DNA of 64,000 nt from Petroclostridium xylanilyticum. GTDB taxonomy: Bacteria; Bacillota; Clostridia; SK-Y3. This document shows, piece by piece, positions 36,401 through 44,616 of this stretch. Location: the NCBI RefSeq assembly GCF_002252565.1, contig NZ_NPML01000027.1, forward strand, positions 1-64,000, in the 5' to 3' direction. Under the pieces are notes generated by a model. It did no database searches. It worked only from the letters and a program-made list of their open reading frames with translations, and was not told where the DNA came from. Position 1 is the first letter of the stretch; every line of letters begins with the position of its first letter. A program made the translations under genes and the position numbers.

Positions 36401-39400
36401 GCGGCAGAGTATAAACATTCTTGTTCAGGCCGAACAGGGGGATGACGAAAGAATTTTTGAGTCGATTGAGCTTATTAGAGAAGTACTACAGCTATCTATC
36501 AGCCTTCTAACTGAGCAGGTACAGAAGTACTTTCCTGAGCGTCTGAGCGAATGGGTCATATGCTTGGGTTCCCTACGTGACTCTATACTATGGAACACAC
36601 ATTTCGGAATAGGGGAATCCCGTCAAGATTATGGTTTTGAGCTTCGGATTTGGGAAACCCTTGCGAGAATTCCGCAAGTGGGCACCAGGCTCGCTCCAAT
36701 TTTGAGAAGTTGTGCCGAAACCTATGAGAAGTCAACCCTGCTTAAAGGTGGTTCCCGTTCGGATCATTTCATTTGGCTTTCAGCGATTATGGCTAAGTGT
36801 GGTATGCGTGATGATGCCGAAAAGTGGCTCCGCTATGGCATACGCTCATCGCAAATATATGGGTATCACAAGGATATCACCCTTTTACACTTGATCGACA
36901 TCCTTAATCTCGTCAATCAGCGTCAGCCTAAGTTGGCACTTGAACGGTGTGCTCGCGTGCTGTCAATGGTGGACTGGATGCCACATCTTACGGATGGCAG
37001 GGAGACCAAGTGGTTTCCCCAGAAAGCTTTCGCGGCCGTTTTAAAAGTCAATCGGCAGGCCGCGTTTGATTTGCTAACTCATTTCTCACGATCTATAGCA
37101 AGATGGAAGATGCAGGATTGCCTTGAGGAATACATTCTTAGTATGGAAGAGGGCGACCCCGAGTACCTCTGGTGTCTCACGGAGCTCTTTGCCAATCACT
37201 TTAGCGAAGATGGTAGGCATTGTAATCAAATTATGGAAACCAGGCAGCACATCGTCGATTTGGTGCACGAATCCTGTTCAGTAGAAATCTACAATGAATT
37301 CGAAAACCGCTTCCGACGCTTCATACTAACGGAGATCACACCTAGGCACTGGCCCGAAGACCTGAAGAAAGAGCTCGGCATCCCTGGTAGCACTAATGTT
37401 AAGAATGACAATGCTGACTCATGGGCTAAGCCGCCATCAGAGTTCAAACTGGATGGTGAAAGCATAACCATTGAAGGCATAGCTGAGAAATGTCGGGTAT
37501 CATTTACTGAGTTTCTGAAGACGCTTGACAAGCTGAAGAACCAGAATGAGCATTTTTACGAACGGGATCTAGTAAATACCTCTTTAAGACATCACATAAC
37601 GACTGCCAAGACATTAGAAGACCTCATATCGATCAAGGAATATGCTGAGTCTGAAGGTCGTTGGCAGGATGCAACTGTAATTGAACAATTAGCTGAACGT
37701 TTTGTGGAATTCGGAGATCATGCTAACGCCATATCGTGCTTCGGGATAGCATACGCTTGCTATGGAAGCTGGTCCCGTTGGCGAGATAACAGAAAATATC
37801 TGGCGGCAGTAGCGGCAAGGGACAGACAAACTGCGAAGAAGTTTGTCCTAAAGGAATGCTATGAATCAACATGCGGTTCCGGTGGTGGCTATGATACACC
37901 GCCTATTGCGGCTTCTGGACTGGATGTGCTGGATGAACCTCAAATGCTTGAGGATGTATTCAATGACTTCCTGACGCATTGTGAAAGCATGTTTGCGCAA
38001 TTGCCTGAGAATGATAACTATGCATGGCTGAAAGAGTACAAGGAACCGTCCGCCGATGCCAACCAGCTCATTCTTAATTTTGTTGTGGACGAGTTGTCGA
38101 CTTCTGAGATTGATCACGGCGAGAGATTGATCAGGGCAGTGACGAAGTTGGCGATTGCCAGACCCGATGAGGCAATACCTGTGCTTATTACCAGGATGGT
38201 ATCAGCTTCCGGAAGGATTCTGCGTCGTTTGCTGACGGTATTTTACTGTCTTGCTACCCATTGTCCCCAGCTCTTGGTGCCGCACCAGCAGGTGTTCGCC
38301 CAAATTCTTGAGAGGGAGGACTTTTTCTGCCGTCAAACAGTTCTGCGTATTCTTCGCCGTGTGGACGAAGCTTCTCCTCTTGAAGCTTCCGTTAACAGTT
38401 CTGTCCAGCGTATCGATAGGAATTACTCAGATGCCATATATTATTCGTCATATATACTTCCGTCTTGTTCTACTCCTGAATTCAAGCATTTTCTAAAACG
38501 AAACACCCTGTTTGATTTTTCCAAGCAGGTAGAGTTGATGGAGAAAATTCTTCAAGTACCTCCGGGGAGTCTTGTGGCTGCCATTGAAGAACGACTGATT
38601 GCCCAAAAATGGTCGATAGATGATGAGAGAGACCGTGTAAAAGATGACTGGTACGGCCATGTACATCCGCAGGGCTGGCCTGTTGTCTGGATTACAACCG
38701 AATTTCAGGAACTTGTTACAGAGACTCTTTGGGGCATACTGGACGAAGTGGCTATAAAGCTGAAGATGAGCAAAGAACAGATTAACTGGCTCTGGCAGAC
38801 AATCCAGCCTGCCGATCCGGAATATGTTTTCTGTGGTTTAATGCCGCGCCCTCTAGACATCGAGCCACTTAATGTCCATGACAAAGAGGCCTGGTTCAGC
38901 GAGCTGGACGCGTTCAAATCTCTGGAAATTGGAGATACAAGAATCCAGGGTGATGATGGAGAATGGATAACAATATTTGAGAAGCGGAGAATGGCTAAGG
39001 AAGAAACGTACAATGTTCCATATAGACAAGAGATCTCCCTGCAAGGATTTCTGATCCCTCAACAGGTGTACGGTGGATCCTATAGGTTAGATGAACTTGA
39101 ATTATGGACCGAGAGAATCCTCCCAAATTCCTCAATGTCTGTCACAATTAAACAGACTCAGACAGAACTATCTGGTAGAGGACACAGAGTCTTGGAAAAG
39201 TCAGACGAATGTATCCCGATTATCGCTGAGCACGAGAATCCTTTAACTTTTTTGGGGTACTTAAATGTGTGTACTCTGACCTCTTTCATCATAAAGGAAT
39301 TCAATCTGTCGTTTGAAGGGTTGAATCTTCTCAGAAATGGCGAAGTTGTTGCCAAGTATGAGGCATGGCAGGAAGGCTACCAGGATGAGTGTTACACACG

Positions 39401-39587
39401 GGAGAAACTGTCACTTGGCTTTAGACTTCGGGTGCGCCAAGACTTCTTAACCGAGATTTGTCGTTGTTATCGCAAATTACTGTGTATTTGTATTGATGAA
39501 AAACGGGAGTATTACGAGTCTATTTACCGTCCAGAACCTAATGATAGTCGATATTCAAGACGATATGTATTGTATTATTTGAGCTAA
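33483..39587 (+). CDS. giant STAND NTPase with N-terminal nuclease domain (Avs-like)
   Basis: This encodes 2034 residues after GGCAGGAGGAATACA. Residues 1-~200 look like a Cap4/DUF4297-type PD-(D/E)xK nuclease: G14-D15-x-Y17-Q18, Asp49-Asp50 (GNLDDIVLF) and Gln63-x-Lys65 (AHQVKYA). A STAND/NACHT-like NTPase follows, with Walker A VTGLPGSGKSTS (Lys281) and Walker B RRFVILLDGLDHAERL (367-380). A winged-helix-like section follows to ~600. The remaining ~1400 residues are alpha-helical repeats, the usual ligand-sensing array of Avs proteins. Avs proteins bind phage proteins such as terminase or portal, then tetramerise and activate the nuclease. The frame is unbroken over 6.1 kb despite decay all around, suggesting selection. 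Confidence 0.8.
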   Translation: MSEIGKRGSSRRKGDEYQDLTALRLALEAYIERKHFEMYLEYEKSGNLDDIVLFQGSDIFAHQVKYAVNSLENYEMVDFLNPDSPVSIKKFAASWQFLKQRFPDRRLTVCLCSNRGLDSTLFDIVNPDGTFKQEVIEDRKRGNAKKLRSDLASASGLNADSFAAFLADFKFVLRQPTLSELEQYIRTVLLDKELGLSDDTVFLDLKETIKNNAIFSREEITAQSIDSLLERLQSKLLIPQVFPVNQDHFVEQKSLSEQLDRVLPNINGGYLIVTGLPGSGKSTSLTMYFDALSSSTYEVFRYYCFVGVNDNAQRMRVQAESLRANLLSEFHRRYPDVLKRRFDYSERNFLECLTTLARFFVDHGRRFVILLDGLDHAERLEPEIRETVISALPSSVPEGVTIVVGTQELHKWPYFLKRARECPDSHIKMPLFSEAETRDYLENKRGISGLTHVDIAEIHKRCEGLPLYLRYAAEILISSESLTEAIASLTPASGGDIRNYYGLLWDEFERFGMGEAKHLCAAMACMRFSVHRDELYKIAALNRPAFEDAYKCICHLLRDSDGRLTVFHNSFREFVISQVSDGWIKEIRNNICTFLKDNKDSPRWFGHVFKYCYDAEDYTYVLDEVNEEFVDRALLHCRPSAEIMDAIHWAVEAAFNRQDIVQLSRLGALKYRTGERLEYNLNRAILADALLALGREQDVITFAYSPEANHWLVESRTSLAVMYRLAEAGKFELGRRLFDVFTNEFRGIRSDNADDKRSQVVGIARCLGIYKDNQARPLRWLAQFNFSLGILEQQDLYSPSYSPHLDAYIDTLVKFGFSEKWKRLKRVKRVFPSSLVRYLLIRALARYNLIEELRTAVSEYWEQEQPSGNVELAFYAAKAGMPASIVTAIAGTIEAPKTVAPDYVSPSNPMFRHYVYTFIVVAYEGNEEAYASLFATVGTARTLWNAALRHLLVACHCIGQSFRGTDHDWYEEARQSINILVQAEQGDDERIFESIELIREVLQLSISLLTEQVQKYFPERLSEWVICLGSLRDSILWNTHFGIGESRQDYGFELRIWETLARIPQVGTRLAPILRSCAETYEKSTLLKGGSRSDHFIWLSAIMAKCGMRDDAEKWLRYGIRSSQIYGYHKDITLLHLIDILNLVNQRQPKLALERCARVLSMVDWMPHLTDGRETKWFPQKAFAAVLKVNRQAAFDLLTHFSRSIARWKMQDCLEEYILSMEEGDPEYLWCLTELFANHFSEDGRHCNQIMETRQHIVDLVHESCSVEIYNEFENRFRRFILTEITPRHWPEDLKKELGIPGSTNVKNDNADSWAKPPSEFKLDGESITIEGIAEKCRVSFTEFLKTLDKLKNQNEHFYERDLVNTSLRHHITTAKTLEDLISIKEYAESEGRWQDATVIEQLAERFVEFGDHANAISCFGIAYACYGSWSRWRDNRKYLAAVAARDRQTAKKFVLKECYESTCGSGGGYDTPPIAASGLDVLDEPQMLEDVFNDFLTHCESMFAQLPENDNYAWLKEYKEPSADANQLILNFVVDELSTSEIDHGERLIRAVTKLAIARPDEAIPVLITRMVSASGRILRRLLTVFYCLATHCPQLLVPHQQVFAQILEREDFFCRQTVLRILRRVDEASPLEASVNSSVQRIDRNYSDAIYYSSYILPSCSTPEFKHFLKRNTLFDFSKQVELMEKILQVPPGSLVAAIEERLIAQKWSIDDERDRVKDDWYGHVHPQGWPVVWITTEFQELVTETLWGILDEVAIKLKMSKEQINWLWQTIQPADPEYVFCGLMPRPLDIEPLNVHDKEAWFSELDAFKSLEIGDTRIQGDDGEWITIFEKRRMAKEETYNVPYRQEISLQGFLIPQQVYGGSYRLDELELWTERILPNSSMSVTIKQTQTELSGRGHRVLEKSDECIPIIAEHENPLTFLGYLNVCTLTSFIIKEFNLSFEGLNLLRNGEVVAKYEAWQEGYQDECYTREKLSLGFRLRVRQDFLTEICRCYRKLLCICIDEKREYYESIYRPEPNDSRYSRRYVLYYLS

Positions 39588-40131
39588 GTGCCATGATACC
39601 AGCAGTAACAAGTACCCAATTTACCATCTATAGTTTTTAAAAAAGCGGAATTCTTACAAAGAGCCGAGATGTGTTGGTATCTCATAGTTGTTTTGATGAT
39701 AAGTTGGGATGACTGTAAGTTATTTTTTTGAGACACTTACCATCTTTTTTGGTGTATTTTACTGAGCAATTTATCTATTCCATACCATCAAGGCACGTTG
39801 AGTGCGTGGTCTTGATGCAAAATGTAAAAAACAAATAAGCACCTGAAAAACGGCTTGAATACAGGGTTTTCCGGTGATTTGCCATCTACAGAAAGTGTGT
39901 CAGCGGATGGTGGAGATACAGGGAAGTGCTGTATTTTTGTTTTGACTGTATGTGGAAACACATCCACAGCCTCTCGGGGCGGCATTTGGCGGGCGGGGTT
40001 GTGTTGACGGAAAAGACGGGATTTGAAATGATTTGACTCGTTCGCGGGAACATGTCCATAACTTGAATCTTTTTATGCTTTAGCAAAATCAATATGATCT
40101 GCAGAAATGCAATTTAATTCATATTTTGCCA
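39588..40131. other. non-coding gap after the STAND NTPase
   Basis: I see no gene here. An imperfect hairpin lies at 39787-39817 (CATCAAG/CTTGATG with partly paired GCACG/TGCGTG inside). The last ~150 bases are GC-rich, then AT-rich before the BlaI promoter. Composition shifts near 39840 and 40070 hint at joined segments, so an island boundary may lie here. Confidence 0.4.
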
Positions 40132-40173
40132 TTGACATATTGGGTCGAACGCGATAGACTTTAATTAGGTCTA
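40132..40173 (+). promoter_or_regulatory. promoter/operator of the blaI-like gene
   Basis: TTGACA (40132-40137) and TAGACT (40155-40160) have a 17-bp spacer. TAGAC (40155-40159) and GTCTA (40169-40173) form an inverted repeat around an AT-rich centre covering the -10 and start region, the position where BlaI/MecI-type repressors bind. Confidence 0.65.
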
Positions 40174-40200
40174 TTAAAATAAACCCAAGGAGGTAACTAT

Positions 40201-40560
40201 ATGGAAAAATATAAGCTGTTTGATGCGGAGTATAAATTTGTAAGTATAATCTGGGATAATGAACCGATCAATTCCACTGAGCTTGTAAAGTTATGCGCGG
40301 ATAAACTCGGCTGGAAAAAGTCTACCACTTACACCGTATTAAAAAAGCTCTGTGAACGCGGTATCCTGCAAAACAGGGATGCGACTGTTACTGCATTGGT
40401 TAAGCGTGAAGATGTACAGAGATATGAAAGCAGAGCTGTGTTGGAAAAAACATTTGACGGGTCGCTGCCGAAATTTCTGACTGCCTTCCTAAGTGGCCGC
40501 AAGCTTTCTGAACAGGAGGCCGAGGAACTGAAGCGGATTATAGAGGAGGCGGTGAAATGA
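40201..40560 (+). CDS. BlaI/MecI-family repressor
   Basis: This encodes 119 residues after AAGGAGGTAACTAT. The winged helix reads AEYKFVSIIWDNEPINSTEL and LGWKKSTTYTVLKKLCERGI; the C-terminal dimerisation domain ends ELKRIIEEAVK. It represses its own operon and is inactivated when the partner M56 peptidase signals. The 4-nt overlap with the peptidase gene supports a BlaI/BlaR1-like pair. No beta-lactamase gene is present nearby, so the regulon is probably envelope-stress genes downstream. Confidence 0.9.
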   Translation: MEKYKLFDAEYKFVSIIWDNEPINSTELVKLCADKLGWKKSTTYTVLKKLCERGILQNRDATVTALVKREDVQRYESRAVLEKTFDGSLPKFLTAFLSGRKLSEQEAEELKRIIEEAVK

Positions 40561-42746
40561 GCTTGCTGCAAGATTTATTTATAACTATTGTGAACATGAG
40601 TATCACTGCATCATGTGTAGCTATTGGCGTTATTCTTGTCCGCCTATTGTTAAAAAAAGCACCAAAGGTCTTTTCCTATATTCTTTGGGTTCCTGTGCTT
40701 TTCCGTCTTGCATGCCCATTTTCTTTTGATTCAGCTTTTAGCTTTTTCAATCTGATAAACCCGAATGTGAAGCAAGGAAGCGGAATATCTGAGTTTGTAC
40801 CGCAGAATATAGGGTTGATGCAGACGCCTGTGATTCGGTCCGGTATTGGCAGCATTGACAGCGCGGTGAATGCTTCTCTGCCTCCGGCCATTCCGGTGGC
40901 AAGCGTGAATCCCATAGAGATATGGATGTCCGTTTTAAGCTTTATCTGGATTTCCGGGGTTGTTGCACTGCTTATTTACAGCATCGTTTCTTATGTAAAA
41001 ATCAAAAGAAAACTTCAGACTGCGACTCGCGTGGAGGCCAATGTCTTTGAAACCGATGCTATCGGCACAGCCTTCGTATGTGGCTTTATACACCCGAAAA
41101 TCTATGTGCCTGCAAATATTGGGGATGCGAACCTGTCCTACATACTGGAACACGAGCGCACACATATCCGCAGGAAGGATTATCTGATAAAGCCGCTTGC
41201 TTTTCTTGCGCTCATCCTTCACTGGTTCAATCCGCTTATGTGGCTGTGTTTTGCGCTCATGAGCCGGGACATGGAGATGTCCTGCGATGAGAGCGTGCTA
41301 AATAGGCTGGGCGAGGGCGCAAAGGGCGGCTATTCAGGGTCGCTTTTGTCACTGGCGGTGAAAAGAAAAGGACTTTTGGCGGCGAATCCTTTAGCCTTCG
41401 GCGAGAGCCATGTAAAGGCTAGAATAAAAAATGTACTCAATTTTAAGAAACCAGCATTTTGGGTCATAATGATTGCAGTTGTAGCTGTTTGCATAGCTGT
41501 AGTTGCTTTTGTTGCAGACCCTAAACATGAGCAAATTGCTCCTGATTTGTATCTTGGTTACCCAATCCAGACATTAATGGATAACAAAACCCCCTATGTG
41601 GGAAACAACTATAAAGTTATTAAGCTTATTGATGCAATGCCTCTGACTAAAGGTATTGTACGCGATACTGTAGAGCTTCAGACGGCTAATTTGCCTTATG
41701 GAATAATGATTTATTATGAAATGAACGACGCTTCAGTCATTAAAATACGTGACGCTATAAGTGGTGATGCATTTTATCGGAATTCTATAGTGCTCTTTAG
41801 TTTAATTGACAATGTGGATATTATTAGCTGTAAAATTATAGATAAAACCGGTGATTATGACGAGGTGTCATATATCTTTACCCTTACGAGGGCAGAGGCA
41901 GAAAAACTTATTGGTGAAGATGTTCGACATTTTGCATACAATGCGGATACAATTAGAAGACTTATCGATATTATAAACAATATTTCATTGGGGGAAAATC
42001 ACAATGATATTGCAAGACTTATAGAGGAAAATCTCGCCGCGATAATGTCCTCGCCACAGGAGGCATCGAATCCGTATGCCTATATCAATATACATAAAAA
42101 AGAATATGAAAACATTTTGAAGATGGGCAAAGAAGCTCTCCCATACCTTATTGAAATACTTGAAAAAGAAGATAAAGGACTCCGGGGCAACATTGCCATG
42201 TTCCTTTGCCAAGATATTGTAAAGGGATTACTAAAAGGAAGCAAGGATATAAGTCCGGAAATCGAGAAATCAATCAAAGAAGCTCAAATGTCTGTCGATA
42301 AATGGAATGCTTTAATGGGGAATATACCGAAAGAAATCATGCCGGAGTTTACGAAAGAAGAGGTGGCTAAAGCCCGTGCGGTTGTGGAGGAATACTATCG
42401 GGCTGTTGCTGCAAAGGACGTCGAGGCAATACTTGCAACATTATACCCGAGGGAAGGCCTCACGCTTGAGCGGGTAAAAAGCGGCAACGTAATATTATTT
42501 GGTAAGGAAAAACGCACACTTTTAAGCATTGATTATGATTCCCAGGACAGTATGCGAAAAAACTACATGCCTGGTGGGAAATATGTTGAACAGGAAAACA
42601 TTATTGTTTTTAAGGTGAGCTTCAATGTAGATTATCCCGAAAATGAAACGGGACCGTGGAATGAGGGTATCTATAAAAACTGGAGCATGATACTGATCCG
42701 GGACAATAAGAACAGCCCATGGCTTATTTATGACCAGGGCTATTAA
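40557..42746 (+). CDS. M56 sensor peptidase with DUF4825/DUF4829-like extracytoplasmic part
   Basis: This encodes 729 residues. Membrane helices: near residues 5-25, 35-50, 120-145 and 300-325. Between helices three and four the cytosolic gluzincin site is LEHERTHIRRKDYLIKPLAF (HExxH form HERTH) with downstream MSRDMEMSCDESVL. After the last helix, the ~400-residue outer region has a DUF4825-like segment (YLGYPIQTLMDNKTPYVGNN) and a C-terminal NTF2-like DUF4829 segment (ARAVVEEYYRAVAAKDVEAI). There is no penicillin-binding domain, so the signal is not obviously a beta-lactam. It probably cleaves the adjacent BlaI-like repressor. Confidence 0.87.
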   Translation: MSLLQDLFITIVNMSITASCVAIGVILVRLLLKKAPKVFSYILWVPVLFRLACPFSFDSAFSFFNLINPNVKQGSGISEFVPQNIGLMQTPVIRSGIGSIDSAVNASLPPAIPVASVNPIEIWMSVLSFIWISGVVALLIYSIVSYVKIKRKLQTATRVEANVFETDAIGTAFVCGFIHPKIYVPANIGDANLSYILEHERTHIRRKDYLIKPLAFLALILHWFNPLMWLCFALMSRDMEMSCDESVLNRLGEGAKGGYSGSLLSLAVKRKGLLAANPLAFGESHVKARIKNVLNFKKPAFWVIMIAVVAVCIAVVAFVADPKHEQIAPDLYLGYPIQTLMDNKTPYVGNNYKVIKLIDAMPLTKGIVRDTVELQTANLPYGIMIYYEMNDASVIKIRDAISGDAFYRNSIVLFSLIDNVDIISCKIIDKTGDYDEVSYIFTLTRAEAEKLIGEDVRHFAYNADTIRRLIDIINNISLGENHNDIARLIEENLAAIMSSPQEASNPYAYINIHKKEYENILKMGKEALPYLIEILEKEDKGLRGNIAMFLCQDIVKGLLKGSKDISPEIEKSIKEAQMSVDKWNALMGNIPKEIMPEFTKEEVAKARAVVEEYYRAVAAKDVEAILATLYPREGLTLERVKSGNVILFGKEKRTLLSIDYDSQDSMRKNYMPGGKYVEQENIIVFKVSFNVDYPENETGPWNEGIYKNWSMILIRDNKNSPWLIYDQGY

Positions 42747-42759
42747 TTGAGGTGATAAA

Positions 42760-43301
42760 ATGCTTCCAATATATCTGGCGATGCTTGACGGCGAAGAGGA
42801 TAAAAATAAATTTGAATTGCTTTATGTTACATACAGGAGCTTATGTTCTACGTCGCCAACCGCATCCTAAACGATGAGCGGCTCGCGGAAGACGCTGTAC
42901 ATCAGGCATTTTTGAAAATTCTTGAGAATTTCGATAAAGTGGGGGAAATTTCCTGTCACAAAATCAAGAGCTACGTTGTTACTATGGTTAGAAACAACGC
43001 CATCAATATGTATAATCGGCGAAAAAGATATGCCGCAATTCCTCTAGAAGAACTGAAATTCAGTATTGCGGAAGAAAAACAAGAACAAACAGGCGATTTG
43101 GATTATCTTGCAGAAGCTATATTGAAGCTGCCTGTTATATATAAAGATGTGCTGACACTGAAATATGTTCAAGAGTTTTCAAATGAGGAAATAGCAAAGA
43201 TGTTGGATATATCTGAGGCGACGGTCAGAAAACGGCTTGAGCGTGCAAAACGCAGGCTTGAGGAAATTCTGGAAAGGGAGGAGAGCGCCGATGTCAATTA
43301 G
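42760..43301 (+). pseudogene. ECF sigma factor with an N-terminal frameshift
   Basis: ATG 42760 follows GAGGTG and starts MLPIYLAMLDGEEDKNKFEL then LYVTYRSL. At the sequence AGCTTATG one base seems missing, and the gene continues in another frame as MFYVANRILNDERLAEDAVH (region 2) through HKIKSYVVTMVRNNAINMYN to region 4, EFSNEEIAKMLDISEATVRK. An internal ATG at 42843 with AGGAG five bases ahead could start a 152-residue protein lacking the first region-2 helix. Whether this is functional is unclear. Its end overlaps the DUF4367 gene by 11 bases, typical for sigma/anti-sigma pairs. Confidence 0.65.
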
Positions 43302-43986
43302 TTTTACGGACGATATACTTAAAGAAGCCGTTATTAAAGCGGACATATATGAGATAGAAGCCCTGCCTACAGACGATGAAATAGAGCATGAGTTCTCAAA
43401 TGAGTTTGAACGAAAGATGAAAAAGCTTATATGCCGAAGCAAAACAAGAAGCCCGGTTGGAGGAATGGCTTTTTTGCGCAGACGGGCGGTTGCTTTGATT
43501 GCCGCAATAATTATCCTGTTTGCGTCCGCAATGAGCGTATCGGCTGTGCGTGCTGCGGTGTTTGAATTCATAACCGAGGTGTACGAAAAATTCACCCATA
43601 TATTCTTTGATGAAAGCCGGTCATCTCAGGATGCGGCCGATGGATTTGCCATATATGAACCGGCCTATATACCGGAAGGCTTTGAACTGGTCAATAAAAA
43701 AACAGACGGCCTTGTTCTGCTAGAATATGAAAAGGGAGACGAATTTATATCCTACAGCCAGCAGCGCCTTGAGAATGTATCAATGAACATAAATACAGAA
43801 GGCGTAAAACTGGAAGAACTTGAGTTTAAAGGTTTACCGGCCAAGTATTATTCGAATCAAGGAGTGCAAAACCTGCTATGGCACGATGATAAGTATACGT
43901 ATATGGTATCGTCAACATTAGATCGAGACACCGTGTTTAAGATCGCAGAAAGCGTTGAAATTACAGGCACGGACTTAAGTCCATAA
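43291..43986 (+). CDS. DUF4367 membrane protein, probable anti-sigma factor
   Basis: This encodes 231 residues from ATG 43291 after AAGGGAGGAGAGC. The cytosolic N-terminus (~75 residues, acidic then basic) would bind the sigma factor. One membrane helix lies at RRAVALIAAIIILFASAMSV. The outer part contains YIPEGFELVNKKTDGLVLLE and YKYTYM-like strands ending TVFKIAESVEI, typical of DUF4367. The gene order sigma then membrane protein fits an anti-sigma role, as in related clostridial systems. It is followed by a long hairpin that includes the next gene's ribosome site. Confidence 0.8.
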   Translation: MSISFTDDILKEAVIKADIYEIEALPTDDEIEHEFSNEFERKMKKLICRSKTRSPVGGMAFLRRRAVALIAAIIILFASAMSVSAVRAAVFEFITEVYEKFTHIFFDESRSSQDAADGFAIYEPAYIPEGFELVNKKTDGLVLLEYEKGDEFISYSQQRLENVSMNINTEGVKLEELEFKGLPAKYYSNQGVQNLLWHDDKYTYMVSSTLDRDTVFKIAESVEITGTDLSP

Positions 43987-44028
43987 AGTTCAGAAAATTT
44001 TTCTAAAAAATTTATTATTTCCTGTCAC

Positions 44029-44083
44029 AAAAGCCTCTTTTGATTTGTTTTATTTATTGAAAACAAAATCAAAGGAGGCTTTA
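44029..44083 (+). promoter_or_regulatory. long hairpin hiding the ribosome site of the next gene
   Basis: AAAGCCTCTTTTGATTTGTTTT (about 44030-44051) pairs with AAAACAAAATCAAAGGAGGC and TTT (about 44060-44082) with few bulges. AAAGGAGG of the downstream gene lies in the 3' arm. It could act as a terminator for the upstream operon on either strand or as a translation-controlling leader. Confidence 0.6.
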
Positions 44084-44085
44084 AC

Positions 44086-44517
44086 ATGCTTAGGAAAAAA
44101 CTTTTATCTGCCGCATTGAGTACTTTGCTTGCCATTTCTGCATTAACATCGACAGCATTGGCTGCAGAAGAAACTAGCGCAACGCAGGAGTCAGTGGTGT
44201 CCATTCAGTATGTTTACATCAACTAGGCAAGCACCTCGCTGACTATTTCATCAAGCGGAACGGCCACTGTATACGGGTATGTGCAAAAAACACCGGCCGG
44301 AAAAAGCATTTATCTTACATCTACTTTGCAGCGCTATTCTAACGGATCATGGTCAAACGTGAAAAGCTGGTCGAAATCTTCAACATCTTTGTCGACATCT
44401 ATATTGGAAACATATCAGGTGACCAGTGGGACTTACAGGGTTGAGACATATTACTATGTATCTGGCGACAGTGGCTATGAATCTGGTACGATTTACAGCA
44501 AGACCGTAACTTATTAA
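44086..44517 (+). pseudogene. secreted DUF6147-like protein with an amber stop
   Basis: ATG 44086 opens a clear signal peptide, MLRKKLLSAALSTLLAISAL with TALAAEE cleavage. TAG at 44224-44226 interrupts ...VVSIQYVYIN*ASTSLTISSS. The same frame then runs on to TAA 44517 with GTATVYGYVQKTPAGKSIYL and a beta-rich Ser/Thr/Tyr-rich body. It is a small secreted beta-sandwich protein of unknown role. With the stop, only the signal peptide and 15 residues would be made unless the amber codon is read through. Confidence 0.65.
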
Positions 44518-44616
44518 AATAAGACATTTATTCCTTAAACTGACATTACCAAAATAATGAAATGAAAGTTTTTTGAAAGTAAATGTGAAAAGTTACGAAA
44601 AGGAGGATTTTAAATT

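Noticed and set aside
39788-40092. Minus-strand open frames in the gap after the STAND NTPase
   Set aside because: Two short overlapping frames lack ribosome sites and show no protein-like pattern.
40557-42746. Beta-lactam resistance operon (blaI-blaR1)
   Set aside because: The M56 protein lacks a penicillin-binding domain and no beta-lactamase gene is nearby, so only the regulatory logic is similar.
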